From Lateolabrax maculatus (taxonomy: Eukaryota; Chordata; Actinopteri; Acropomatiformes; Lateolabracidae), in the NCBI GenBank assembly GCA_031216445.1, contig CM062214.1:24649501-24713500 (forward strand): a stretch of 64,000 nucleotides of DNA. Reading direction: 5' to 3'. Made by a program: the position numbers and the translations under genes. The notes below the pieces were generated by a model. That model was given only the letters and a program-made list of their open reading frames with translations, had not been told where the DNA came from and did no database searches. Below are positions 1-13,545 of this stretch, one piece after another (the first letter of the stretch is position 1; every line of letters starts with the position of its first letter).

Positions 1-2055
1 ATATAGTATATAGTATTTACATCACGAGCGTGTTAACATATATTCACATAAGCATTTAGCTCAAAGCACTGCTGTGCCTGCATACAGCCTCACAGGTCTG
101 CTGGCGTGGTTGCAGATGCTTAGTCGTCTTTGATCTTGTATTTCTACCTTTAGTAAACCGAGCGCTCCTCTTTGTGGCCTAAATGCCCCCCTGGTTGGTT
201 CACAAGAAAAAAGTAAACCCTAAAGTCACAAGCTGAAGAAGTGTCCCTCCTTTCACTTTTCAGCCCTGCCCCTTACAGAGATTGTTCCAACCAGCAGCAG
301 TGTTTACATGATCATTTTCAATCCACATGTGCCTACTGCCAACACCTAACACCTAAACACTTTCAAACCAAACCCTCAAACCTTTTCTCAGAAACAGAGA
401 ACGTGTAGCTCAATAATACACCTCTCAGATGTTTAGTTTCTCTGTCAATTTGTACCATATTCCAGTATAAATGAACTATTATTGAAGGTTGTGTTGATAT
501 GGTGAGTCATATGGTAGCAGTTGATATGGTGATATAGTAGTGCTCACACTACTAGGTATGGTAGGTATGCAAATGAGCCACACCCTCGTTGCTCTGCATG
601 TGACAAGGAAGAAATGTCATTCATGGATGGACTGGATAAACCAGCTATTTCATCATTTCATGTACTGTAAATGAGGAGAACAAGGACGCTATTTTAGTAT
701 AAGATGAAATGCACTCTTATCAGGCTGTTTGCTTTCTCAAAGTGCCATCAAAGCATTCGAATGTCCAAGGGAGACTGTCAAGGGTTTTAAAAGACAATGG
801 AAACCAGAGGGGTTTCTGATGCTGACTGATGTCAAAGCCTCTTCTCAGAATGAACTGTGTACTCAGTGAACCAGAATTAGATGTTTCAATATTAGAAACC
901 AGTTAGTATGCTGTACATGCACAGACACACTTAGAACAACAGATAGTTAAAACACACACACGCACATTTACTTCCTGTCTGTGACCACTCCCATCCAAAC
1001 CAAACCTGGGAGGGAGTCAGGAAAGGATCTGAATGAACGTCCTGCCAGATGAAACAATAAACGCTGTTGAAACAGGGATGAAACTGATCTTAAAAACAAT
1101 ACACCCATGGCGGAAGTTTTGACGCCGATGTCAATGACTCATAGCAAAGGTTACAGTACTTCCACCCACCAATGTTTGATGTTGTGGTATAGCCCGTGGG
1201 TGGGGTAAAAAAAGAGGTCACAAAAGCAGATTTTTACTTCATCTTCATGGTTGAAGTGTGGCATCGCTGTTATCATTGCAAAAAAAGTGTGATTTCAAGA
1301 AAAGGATTGGCTGGTTTTTCAATCAGTGACTACGCCGTTTAGAGATGATGCAATATCTTCCTGTGGTTGAGTATCCCAAATCGTTCGGCGCGCACACAGT
1401 CACTTTCATTTTACGTGAGGAAAAGAAGAAGAAAAAAAGCCCTGCAGCCTTGTGCACACCTTGCATTGGCCCATACGTCTAACAGGAAAATAAAAGGCAC
1501 ATTATGTTAATATCTGCTGCCAGTGAATACATCTACCCACCGGCCATTCCTTCTAAACAAAGACTTTTAGGTTCTCTCGTTCTCTTCCAACCATCATGTG
1601 CCTGGCAGCCCTGCAACTCACGAGTACTCTGTGTGTCACAAGAGATGTGCCCCCCTGCATTTATTGCACCGCACTTACAATTACAGCCTGTCTTAATGTT
1701 AGTCATTCACCCCGAAACCTTAATTCTAGAGAGGAGTGCCATCTTTGTAATGTGCCTCAGCGTAATCCCACTGTAATTTATGTAATTTTAGACTTCAATA
1801 TCTTTCCTGGTTACCAGAATTATTTGATTGCACCACACACCATGGGGGATGTATTAGGTGGAGACGCACAGAGGCAGCTCAGCAGACAGACACTGTTTAC
1901 AGAGGCTGCTGTGTGTTTTTATGTGCTTTTAGGCAAATGTGTTACCATCAGGGGGACATTAAGAAGTATAGTTAAAGTTTAGGAAGCTGCGGTGTTTGTG
2001 TGTGTGAGTTTGTATATAGCATATGGCAGATGGAGAGATTAAAAAACAATGTGTG

Positions 2056-2096
<41 letters not shown>

Positions 2097-2194
2097 TGCC
2101 ATGTGCTTGTGGTGTCACAGTTGTCTGATGACACAGTTTCCCCTCCTTGCGTGTGCCTCATCTAACTTGCTGTCTGTGTTCTCTTGACTGGCAG
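1..2194 (+). other. slc6a15: intron of slc6a15 upstream of the first visible exon
   Basis: No coding exon is visible here. The first visible slc6a15 exon begins at 2195 in the middle of the conserved membrane core and needs one base from an upstream exon. The missing exon, which would encode the N-terminus and the NVWRFPYLC motif of transmembrane segment 1, is not found in these 2.2 kb on either strand. The stretch is therefore best read as intron. It holds AT-rich sequence and a (GT)n microsatellite near 2051-2095. Short ORFs at 1504-1982 show no protein-like composition and match nothing I recognise. Confidence 0.7.
2051..2095. repeat. (GT)n microsatellite, imperfect at its left end
   Basis: A GTGTGAGTGTGAGTG start leads into an unbroken (GT)n run. 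It ends about 100 bases upstream of the slc6a15 exon acceptor at 2194. Confidence 0.9.
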
Positions 2195-5100
2195 GAGCGT
2201 ACCTGGTGCCCTATCTCATCCTGCTGATACTGATTGGCATCCCGCTGTTCTTCCTGGAGCTCGCCGTGGGACAGCGGATCCGCAGGGGCAGCATCGGGGT
2301 GTGGAACTACATCAGCCCTCGGCTAGGGGGCATCGGCTTCGCCAGCTGTGTGGTGAGTCTGACACCTTCAATGACACGCAAAGTGTCGTCCATTATGTTT
2401 TCAGAGTTTATCTATTATAAGATCAAAAATAAATAATGCAACAAAAACTAGCACTTTTGAGCCTAAGGTGGATAATGGTTATTTCCTCTGAAACTGAATT
2501 ATTTGGAACATATTCTGTATGTTGAAAAATAATAAACCAACTGTATTTGTAACCTGAAACCCCTTTGTGGGATCGCTAGTCTCATAAGTCGTTCTCGGGA
2601 AATTACCTGGAACGCAAGAAGAGATGCAGTTTATGTTTCAGTACCTGTTTGTGCATTAGTCATTCAAGATGTCTAAATAAGGGCAAAAAGGGGAAGAGAC
2701 AGTTTTTTGGTATTCAAGGGTTGTTTGTGACACCTCGCTCAGAAAGCAAAGTCTCCTCTTGCTACAACAAGAAAGAGAAAAATCTAAGTACTCGCCTCTC
2801 TTGTCCGTAGGTGTGCTTCTTTGTGGCTCTCTACTACAATGTCATCATCAGCTGGAGCCTCTTCTATTTCTCCCAGTCCTTCCAGCAACCTCTGCCATGG
2901 CATGAGTGTCCACTCGTCAAGAACAAGACCAGTACATGTAAGACACAAGCAGACAAATCCAAAGAGCAGATTCACTGACCAAGTCTTTGGCACCATCTAG
3001 TCCAACATTTCACTGCCTTTAGAAGGCTTGAAGGCTTTTATAGTGCTTGTTCTGTAGACCTCAGACACTACAGTTGAGTTTGATAAAGAGGTAAACGACA
3101 AGGCTTGAGCTGTAATTTCTGCCGTTTTGTCCACAGATGTGGTGCCGGAGTGTGAGAAAAGCTCGGCCACGACCTACTACTGGTACCGCGAGGCGCTGGA
3201 CATCTCCGACAGCATCTCTGAGAGTGGAGGACTCAACTGGAAGATGACCGTGTGCCTGCTGGTTGCCTGGTCTATGGTTTGCCTCGCCATGATCAAGGGA
3301 ATCCAGTCTTCTGGGAAGGTAAGGAGGATCTATTTTTTTTTCTGGTAGTTTCTGCGGCCCTCGCTCTCGTAACACGTCAGGTTTCCACTGGCGAAAATCA
3401 CTGGAGAAAAGATATTTTAACAAGTAGGGAGTGAGGCAGAAGAGGAGACAGTTTGTGAGGAAGAGGACGGAGGAAATGGCTTACTAGAGCCGCCTGCAGT
3501 CCTGCCAGCTTGGCCTATATAACTACCCAAATATAACTCTTGTACCCTGGAAAATGGGGAATGGTGACGGATACGAAAGGCCATTTTTTGCCAAGTGTTT
3601 TGTGGAAAAAAAGATAAACATAATTAGCTCACTTTAAGGTAGAAGCTTATAGAGTGCAAACTGTATGGATGCCCGGTCTGAAGACACTACACAGTGACTA
3701 CTTTAGTATGACTTGTCAGATTTTCCTAATGATTCGGCTTCAGTTATGACCCTGAGAGCTCATGTGATCTTGATGTGATTTCGGGATCAGCTTACTTTAT
3801 CTTAGTGTAGCAAAGCTGACAGCAGCGTGACTCGCATCCGGAAGGATTAGCCCACCGGTTAAAGGTAACCCCCCCCGAGTCACCGCTCCTCTCTTTTTAC
3901 AGGTGATCTTTATCATTCCACACTTTCTCATATCATATGACGAGCATTAGTCGGTGCACTTCCAAGGTCACAGTCAAACTAGCACTAATTGGAAAAAATG
4001 GTCACACTCTTTAATCTCCTCAGAATAATCTTTGATGGGGAAGTCATTTGATTTTGGTATTATCCCCACTTCTTATGTCAGGCCTGGGCTGTGTGTGGGG
4101 TCAACATTAATACAGTATATTTCAGTGATTTTTCTGTCTGCAATAGAGTATGGTCTTTATATTTTAATGGACTTAACGCAATGAAATGAGTCTTTGTAAC
4201 AGTGCCAAAATCATGGAGAATTAACACCTGACTCTGCGGCTCTATTGGGATTTCTATCCTCTTTTAGCTCATTATTTTGGCTTTACAGCACATTTACTTA
4301 ATGGTTGAGTTCAGCTGTTCAGCAATTCATCAGCTGCTGAAGGAAACTGTTTCCAACGCCAAAGGTCTGAGAAACCCACACCATGCAACCTGCCCAGCAA
4401 CAAACATTTTTCTCAGGAGTTGGCGGAGACCAAATCTAAGCTGTAGATGTGTTCACCGGCAGCAGATATTAACATAATGCGCCTTTTATTGTAAAGGGGT
4501 GGGAAACTGGGCTGTCACCAGCTAAATGGGTTTCCCCACCTTTGATCCAGACATTGTCCTCAGCTCAAGTCTTATCCCAACAGCTGTCTGCTGTCTGCTT
4601 GGCTCCGCTGAGCCCCAGGCTGTTGCGTCGTATTCACCGACGCAGCCGCAGACAAAACAAGATGGATGCCCTCCACAGCAGAGGTGCTTTAATCTTGGCC
4701 TGTGCCGCGACGGTTTTTCGCGGGCGCTAGACAGTCTCATTTCCTCTGTCTCATGTCCCCGTTCTCATTTCCTCTGTCTGCCACATGCTGCCGCCTGGCA
4801 AGAAATGTCGCTGATAACCACAGTCATTGTCACGCACCCTATCACGACTGGCCCGCTGTCAGAGGGGATGCATAAATGATGTTCAACTCCTTCCACTGAC
4901 ATCGTGAAAAATAAAATGAATTGCTGAAACAGAAATATAGACATTGGGTACCCCTTAATTTTTGTAAACAGCCAAACAGAACCACCCAAGCTACTGGTTA
5001 ATTGTACAGTTTGAGCCAGATGGCCGTCCTCTAACTACCTGGTGTGTCTGGATGGCCTTTTGAGTTGGCCAGCGAAGAAATGGGCATGAACTTTCCCTCG

Positions 5101-8100
5101 TAGGGGCCAGCTTGAAGTGTCTTTGAAGTTTGATCAGCGCTGTATGGTACAAAAGAATATTAATGCCCTCTCCACCCATGTTCACAAAAGCCTTTTCCAA
5201 GAAGTGTCCCTACCACGATCTGCATTTCTCTCCCATTTGTGTTTGTGGGTGGGCGTGAAAGGGATCAGGCCATTTTGGTTCCCATGGTTACACGCGCTCT
5301 TTTGGCTTGGCTTGATTGTCAAGAGTGTGGCAAAAAAGAAAGGGGGGTGGGGGGGGGTTGCATTGTTGGCTTATGATGGGGGAGAAAATAATGCTGAAAT
5401 TCATCAAAAGTACTTGGAAGTTGCTGAACACCATATGAAGTAACCAATTAGATGCCAAATAATAAATTATGTGACCGTAAAACGTAAAATAGCCTTTAGA
5501 TTACTGACACATTGTGTATAAAGAAGTGCATGTCCGTCATCATGGGAGACCTTTTTGTATTAGTTTATAAATATAAAGCAGTTCTCAGAACATGACCTCT
5601 GTGAGGAGCACACGCCATCTGCCATCACACATAATCTTTCAAAATAAAGGTCCATTTTTTGATAGAACTGAAGACTGTGGTTACAAAGGAACAGATATCT
5701 GCTTATCACACAAAATAGCAGCCTGTTTGGCTTTGTGCTAACCAAGGCCACGACTGTGTTCTTAAACAAAAGTACAGCGCTGAGAGGTTTATTCAGAGAA
5801 GGGCTGACAAGAGCTGCAGCTGACAGAAGTAAAAAACTGAATACAGAAATGTATATGTATAATGTTGTTAGTTATATAAGGTGTACATAAGGTTAATATA
5901 CAACCAACGTTGTATCTGTGCTGTCATCATGAAACCAATATTTAAGTATTTATTTGTGTTTCAACTGTGTAGTCATCACAGAGCAGGGAAGTCTCCAGTG
6001 TGATTTCCTGTGATGATAGATCCTGTTTAGGTTTTAGAAGCTGTACATTACCAGAGAACAAAGCTAGAGGACAAACATAAAATCTGTAGAAGTTTTACAA
6101 AAATACTTGTGTGAACATGTGTGAACACATCGCCAATTAGAAACGAGTCAATTTCCCCCTCCAAGGACTGGGAGACAATCGTAAACTTCACAATCCTTGA
6201 CTGAACTTTCAAATATATGAGTCGACAAGACATTACGCTGTCTGCCTCAGAGCTACATTTGGACCACCATGTAGGAGACGCAATGTCTCTGAATCACTTA
6301 CTCTGCTTATGACTCAACCTCAAACCATCCCCCAGTTCCTGCGCCCACACCCCACTGCCAGGCCTGTAAACGACGTGTCACAGGGTAGCGGCTGAGTCAG
6401 GCCTCTCAGTCTTTTAGGTATCACCTAATCTACGCAGAGAAGGAGACAGAAACGCAAGAGGCCCGCTGTCCAATTAGCACGATAATTGTACAAAGGCTCC
6501 AGCACAGGCTCAGCAGCTACCAGTTCTGGGGACCCTGCTGATGTTGGTTACACAACTTTCATGGTGCATTAAATCATCACTACTTTAAAATGTTTGGTCA
6601 TTGTCAAAGATACACGAGAGGAGAGTTTAAACCTGTAATGGATGCTACTCATTAATCTATAAACCTATGATAAGTGACACTGAACGAGACGTAATATACA
6701 TCAAAAGACATTTTAAAATATGCAGAGTGACTGTACTGTGTTGTAGTTTGGTGGCGTTTAACAGGATGTTTTACTTTCTCACAGGTGATGTACTTCAGCT
6801 CCCTGTTCCCATATGTCGTGTTAATTTGCTTCCTGGTGCGGGCTCTGCTCCTCAAGGGCTCCGTGGACGGGATTCGACACATGTTCACACCCAAGGTAAC
6901 GATTTTCATTATTGATTAATCTGCCAATTGTTTGATCGATAAAATGTCAGAAATACCTTTTACAAAATTACATTTTGTCAAAGCCTTAAGGTGACTTCTT
7001 CAAATATCTTGTTTTGTCCGATCAACAGTCCACAGCCTAAAGATGTCAAGTTTACTCTCATTATATGACCAAAAAATCATCAGATCCTCACATTTTGAAA
7101 GCTGGAGCAAGAGGACGTTTGAGAAATGACTAAAAGGGTGAATTAAATATCCAAAGTGTTGCACATTAATCTAAGACTTATCCATTAATTGCCTCAGCTC
7201 TTCTTGACTTTTATAAAAAATTTAGAAACACTAATGTTATTTCCTATGCTTAATATCCCCTACTGAACATCAGGAGTGAACATCAAGCCTTTTTGTATCA
7301 TCAACCAGCCACTGTTGAATTAAATCCACTCACAGTAAAAAAAAAAAAAAAAAAAAAAAAGGTGTTTGAACTCAAACATTAAATCTGCACTGTAATAGGC
7401 CGGCTCCTCAGCGGCAACAGGCCAATGGCACCTCAGGCTGTGGAATCATGTCACCATGGAAACAGGAGTTACTGAGGCTTTATGTAACCAACCACCCGAA
7501 GACGCTCGTTCACAGCAAAGCCCGTCTGTCTCGAGTGTCTGCTCTGTCTCATCGGCTGACATCTTAAGACGTGTACCTGCGGACATCAAGTCCTGCTGCA
7601 TGTACCACGTGGAAACTGTCAAGACGGTACTCTGAGATTCTGCAAAATACTGCATAATAATAATGATAATAAGAGATAAAATAGAGATATTGGAGTGTGG
7701 ACAGATACTAAAGCAATTTAGCAGACATACACTAATGAAGATTATTGGATCAAAATGTAAACTTTTAACTTTGTAACTCTCAGCTTTAACTTCATTGTCC
7801 CCAAATGTTTCTTGCAGCCGAGTGAAACACAGAACACACACAGACTTGAGCTTAATGCATAATAAAATACATCAAGCATGTACCAAAAATATGCAAAACA
7901 TACGCTAAAAACCCCCTACACTAGCTTAAATAAAATATAATTGACAGCATAATCATCCCATCATCGCCTCCCCCAAATATGAACTGTTGCTCAGAACTCT
8001 GCCATAATTTTCATTTATTGAATGTATTTGTATATTGTATTGTATTAATTATATTAAGTGGAGTATTTTCTCATTAATTTGATCGATAATAAATAATGTT

Positions 8101-11100
8101 TACAGTATTTAGCCTGTTTTTTTGTTATTTTTGAAGAAATGACTGCATAAGAAAATGTCAGTGTTCACTTATTTGCAGATTTCTGTGAATGTTTTCACCC
8201 TCAAAACATACATTCACATCCTATCTAGTAAAACAAATACAACTGTATTCCTTCGGTGAAAACCCTAAACGAAATAAGCCAAATCTGCCTGTGTTGTGTT
8301 TTCAGCTGGAGATCATGTTGGAGGCCAAAGTGTGGCGAGAGGCGGCCACGCAGGTCTTCTTCGCCCTGGGCCTCGGCTTCGGCGGCGTCATCGCCTTCTC
8401 CAGCTACAACAAGCGGGACAACAACTGCCACTTCGACGCCGTCTTGGTGTCTTTAATCAATTTCTTCACCTCCGTGCTGGCCACACTGGTGGTGTTTGCA
8501 GTCCTGGGCTTCAAAGCCAACATAATGAACAGCAAATGTGTCGCACTGTGAGTACGAGCTTTCACATTCAGATATTTATAGACTGCAACTGCGTTCCCTG
8601 TAGATCTTCAGAGAGCTTGCTCTGGAAGCTCAGGTGTCAATGAAACTCACAGTCAAATGGTGATTGTGTCTTTATGAAAAGCAAAGTGGCTCTTTAGTAT
8701 TTTATTCTTTAGACGTTGGAAAAGCAGAGAAGGAAACAGTTGAGAAAAAAGCTCTTGCAGAATTTGATCCTGACAAATATTTCAGACAACTTTATAGCCT
8801 TGTCAGAACATGTTGCCTGTAAATTACTGAGAATTTCAAGTGGGACATCTGACACTGTTATTGTGACCTGAGCAAACACTGAATTTCCTGATCCAAACTT
8901 ACGTCTTGTGATGTTTAACTAACGATCACTTCTGCCTGTTTTTCCAGGAACACCAACAAGATTGTGGCATTGTTGGGGAATGGCATTGAACAAAGCCTGA
9001 TCCCCCACCACATCAACCTCACTCAGGTTAGTCAGGTCAGTGCCGAGGACTACCATCAGATGATAGAGGTCATCAAACGGGTGAAGGAGGACGACTACCA
9101 GAAACTGGGACTGGAATCCTGCAGCATTGAGGACGAGCTCAATAAGGTACACGCAAAAACAAAAACAAAAAGGTGTCTGAGAGTCAGATGAGACGATTAA
9201 TACCAATCAAATCTGTACCGTAAATACAAAGCCACCGGTAGCTTAGTTTACTATAGCTGGAAACTGGGGGAAAGCTGGCTCTGCCCAAAGGTAACAAAAT
9301 CTACCTACCAGCACCTCAAAAGCTCACTACAGTTTTATCTCATTTATCTACTCTGTACAGACACTAAAGTGTAAAAGCAAAACCACCGTAAGCAAATCTA
9401 ACCAGCTGCTTGAGGTAGCTTCATATTTATTCTACAGGCAGTCAGTTGGTATCGAAATTATCATCTAACTCTCAGCAAAAAAAGTGAATGATATTTTCCC
9501 TTTTATGATGTTCAAAATGCAACAATCTAAGCTAATGTTTGACAATAAAAGCTTTCCAGGAAAGGGAAGGGATTATGCCTGCTGAACTGCAGATTTGCAA
9601 CTGAGGATTTTAATGTGAAACAGAGTGTAGTTTTCATTATACTAAGAAAACAGGGATATTATAAATAAAGACTCATAAGACCCCTAAAGGTAAAGGCCAC
9701 TTCATTTCGGGTCAAATTTTTTTTTAACCTTTTCTTCTTCTTCTCTCCCCCTAACAGGCAGTCCAAGGCACAGGCTTGGCCTTCATTGCCTTCACAGAGG
9801 CGATGACCCACTTCCCAGCCTCGCCCTTCTGGTCCGTCATGTTCTTCCTCATGCTGGTTAACCTCGGCCTGGGCAGCATGTTCGGCACCATCGAGGGCAT
9901 CCTCACTCCACTGATAGACACTTTCAAAGTTCGCAAGGAATTTCTTACAGGTTAGACAGTCCTCTAACTACCCCTCCTTTAACTCGTTCAAGGTTCAGAT
10001 GAGTAATCAAATACACACACCTTTTCTAAAATAGTGACTGAAGTGCTCTGAAATACAGTTTAAATGAGCACATTTGAAGTCACTGTGTAAATTGAGGGTC
10101 CCTTTACTATTATTTATACTTAGATAAAGTGGAACAAACTGCTTTTTGTGTCCTAGTCTGCAACTCGAAGATGCACTGCAGAGTTCTGTAAATGGATTGT
10201 GATCCTACAGGTCGTGCAGGTCCCAACAAATGTTGTGGGTGAAATCTTGCCAAAGTGGGTGGATGCAGGATTGCGAAAGAGACCTGTGCATACTTCATGT
10301 ATGTTGAATGTTGAGGTTTGAGTAGTTTAGCTTAATCCATGGATGTTTTTGCAATCTGAAGCAGCTCCATTAGGAAATAAAATTCTCCAAAGATGGATGT
10401 CTATTTATACATTTACAAACGAACAAATAAATTACATTACAGTTCATGAAAACTTACAATCCATGTCATGGCAGATGAACAACAAAAGAATGAGTTCAAA
10501 TCTGAGTATCATTTTGTAATCTTTTAAAGAGAAATGTATATATTATAATGTTATGTTATGATGCCAGTACAAAGTCTTAAACCCTCAGTAATGTTGATTG
10601 AGTATTTTTCTGCTACTTGACTCCATTGACATCCATGGACTAAAGCTAAGGCAGTCTACAAAAGGAGGAATAAAAGAACCCAAAATTGAGCTATTTGATA
10701 GAAGATGGAAAGAAATATTTTAAAAAATGATCACAGAAAAGCTCCACCAGAAGCAGCAACATGGTTTGATTAATGATACCCTTGGCTCAGTGGCTGCTAC
10801 AGTGAACAGATGTGGGCCATCCCGCTGGTCTTTGACTCAAACAGCTTTAAATGGGTCCCGCTCTACTTAAACACACTCCATTTTAGCTCAGTTTAGCTCT
10901 ACTCAACTTGTTTGAGCTTGGATGTCAGTGGGCGGGGGGGGGGGGGTAATGGCAATAATTCATGACACGCGTGCCACCACACCTGCTGTATTTACTGGTC
11001 ATAAAGATGTAAAGCAATGGAGTTTCCATATAAAACCTAAATGTACGCATGTATCGCTTGCAGGTTAATAGTTTTTCTTTCTTGGAACGACAGTCTCTTA

Positions 11101-13545
11101 TCTTACACTGAACGTGAACCTTTACAGTGACGTGTATTATAACATATCTATCAGTATGTTCAGTAACTAACAACCTGCTCCTCTGCAGTGGGATGCTGCA
11201 TGTTGGCCTTCTCCATTGGTCTCCTGTTTGTTCAGCGCTCAGGGAACTACTTTGTTGCCATGTTCGACGACTACTCGGCTACTTTGCCTTTGCTCATAGT
11301 GGTCGTCCTGGAGAATGTGGCAATCGCTTGGGTCTACGGGATCGATAAGTAAGTACTCATCATCATCATCTGCATACTGTCAAAGTTTAATGAATAACTT
11401 AAAACATGTAAAAATAAATATTTTATACCTCACATGTGCAGAATCTAAACCTTTAATGGCTTTCTAAGTCTTTAAACTAATTAGAAAAGCCGCTATTATA
11501 TCAAAACAAGCTTATAAGTGACATTTTGTGTCGAATAAAAAAAAAAGTTCATAGTTTGAGATATATTTTACGTGCTATATTTTACATGGTAGACATGCTT
11601 AATTCCTATAAGAACAAGCTGAAAGCTGTGACTTCAACACAAATCCTCTGCCTGCCGAATAGCATCATTTCTAAAAGCCATTATTTTTAGAAACACTGAA
11701 TGGTTACATTGTTTGAATGAACGATTAAAAAGGAGCCATAAAGGCACCATATAAACAGCATATAAAGGCCTTCAGGTTTATAAAGCAAAAATACGAAAGT
11801 ATTGTGAATTCTTGACCACAAACATCTGATCTCACCTCCTGCTGTGCCGCTCTGTTTTCAACCCCCCCACCTCGCCTTGCCGCCACCTTCTCAGATTCTT
11901 TGAAGACTTGAAGGACATGCTGGGCTTCACGCCATACCGTTTCTACTACTACATGTGGAAGTACATCACGCCCATCCTGCTGCTGGTCCTCCTGGGCTCC
12001 AGCTTCATTCAGCTGGCCATGACGCCGCCCAGCTACAGTGCCTGGATACAGGAAGAGGTGAGTGAACGTCTGGCTCGTCTCTTCTGGGACCAGGGATCAA
12101 TGAGGGTGGAAGTCTTCCCGCTTGTTAAAAACCTGGAACGAGTAAAAAGCAAATGAAAGGGTTCAAAGTAAGTGAGGCAATAGCTAAAAACGGGGGGGAA
12201 ATAGGCAAAGTTTTCACTGATAAACACATGTACAGGCGTCTTTTAACCCTCAGACAATCAACAGGATGTGCAGTCTACCACAGAGACATTCAAGCACCTG
12301 TTTGATCACATCAATAGAAAACAAGTCATTTAAAAGCTTCAGTAAGTGGAGCAAAGGTCAGATGGGACAAATTGTGTTCCTTAATTTGTCCAGTGAGGCT
12401 AACACTTCTCAACTCACCAAAGCAGCTAATTAGGTTCACCTGCAGCTGAACTAAGCCTCACTGTGAGACGGATTTACCTTACCTGAGTGAACAGAATGAT
12501 TGGTCATCGTTTTCTTGAAGTGCATTCAAGTAGACACCTGAAAGGAAGAAGTGAGAGCAGGGCTGCAACGAACAGCAACTTTCATTATCATTAAAACAAC
12601 TTTTGATTTATAAATGAATCAATCAAATATAGAATAAAAGTGTAAAACGCCCTCTGCAGTTTCCTAGAGCCCAAGGTGATGTCTTCATGTTGTTGCTTCT
12701 GTGCAACCAACAGTCTGCAAACCATAGATATTCAATTTACAATTATATAAATGCAGAAAAAAAGCAGTACATCCTCACATTTGCAAAGCTGAAAGTGTTT
12801 GGCATTTTTCCTCGATAAATGAATTTTCTGCCCAGGCCTGAAATAGACTTCTGTTAAAATCGTTTAAAAAAATGAATAGACTTAGAAAAATATAACATTA
12901 GCCTTCAGTTGAAAAACGAGAGATGCCATTTGACACAGTAGATCCCATTTATTTAATGAGTGTTTAGTCCATCATCTACTGAAGGTGGAGTCACAACCTG
13001 GGTGACTTACCACCTCTGCTTAACAGTTTCTCGAGGGAAACGCTGTAACTGAGCCAGTGCTCCTGTCATTTAAACTCAAAACTATCATCATTAAAAAAAA
13101 GAAAAAGAAAAAACATTTCAACACCAGTTACCAACTTGCTGTTTTCCTCCCGTCTGTCCTCCAGGCCAAAGAGCAGACCATGCGCTTCCCTCCATGGGGC
13201 ATCGTAGTCTGCATCTCCCTGGTGGTGATGGCCATCATGCCGGTGCCCGTGGTCTTTGGCCTGCGCTACTTCAACATCATCGACGACAGCACCAGCGGCC
13301 TTTCTACCGTCTCCTACAAAAAGGGCCGCATCATCAAGGAGATCGCCCGGCCGGGGGAGGATGATGACACCAGCCTGATCCACGGCAAGTCGCCCAGCGA
13401 GGCGCCCTCACCGATGCCCGGCAACAGCATCTATCGCAAGCAGAGTGGCAGTGGCGGCCCTGATGCGGACACCGCACCCAACGGCCGTTACGGTATTGGT
13501 TACTTGATGGCCGATATGCCGGACATGCCCGAGTCGGACTTATAG
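2195..13545 (+). CDS. slc6a15: slc6a15, sodium-dependent neutral amino acid transporter B0AT2 (5' truncated)
   Basis: This is an SLC6-family plasma-membrane transporter. In mammals SLC6A15 moves branched-chain amino acids and proline with Na+, mainly in neurons. Ten exons join with matching phases: 2195-2352, 2811-2937, 3137-3318, 6785-6895, 8306-8547, 8948-9146, 9758-9950, 11189-11348, 11895-12057 and 13165-13545. Together they give about 638 of the usual ~730 residues. The visible part starts at transmembrane segment 2 (GAYLVPYLILL, LELAVGQRIRRGSIGVWNY). It includes the long extracellular loop 2 with a possible N-glycosylation site (NKTS), then ATQVFFALGLGFGGVIAFSS (TM6) and FIAFTEAMTHFPASPFWSVM. 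The tail NGRYGIGYLMAD followed by PESDL favours SLC6A15 over its close relative SLC6A17. Relative to human it has a short insertion (TQVSQVSAEDYH) in extracellular loop 4, in exon 8948-9146. The N-terminus and TM1 lie upstream of the window. It converges on lrrk2. The family call is secure and the paralogue call is strong. Confidence 0.95.
3319..6784 (+). other. slc6a15: large slc6a15 intron (3.5 kb)
   Basis: This is intronic sequence between the exon ending IQSSGK and the exon starting VMYFSSLFPYVV. It has a clean GT donor at 3319 and a CACAG acceptor ending at 6784. Short ORFs occur on both strands, but none shows domain sequence or splice structure. I see no RNA gene or obvious transposon in it. 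Confidence 0.75.
6896..8305 (+). other. slc6a15: slc6a15 intron with poly(A) tract
   Basis: Intron between the exon ending HMFTPK and the exon starting LEIMLEAKVW. It contains an uninterrupted run of 24 A at 7337-7360. This may be the tail of an old retroposon or simple-sequence drift, and no body of a retroposon could be recognised before it. The rest is AT-rich with no coding signal. Confidence 0.65.
10934..10946. repeat. G homopolymer (13 nt) in slc6a15 intron
   Basis: GTGGGC is followed by 13 G. It may form a G-quadruplex-prone patch or be an assembly-sensitive homopolymer. It lies about 240 bases upstream of exon 11189-11348. Confidence 0.8.
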
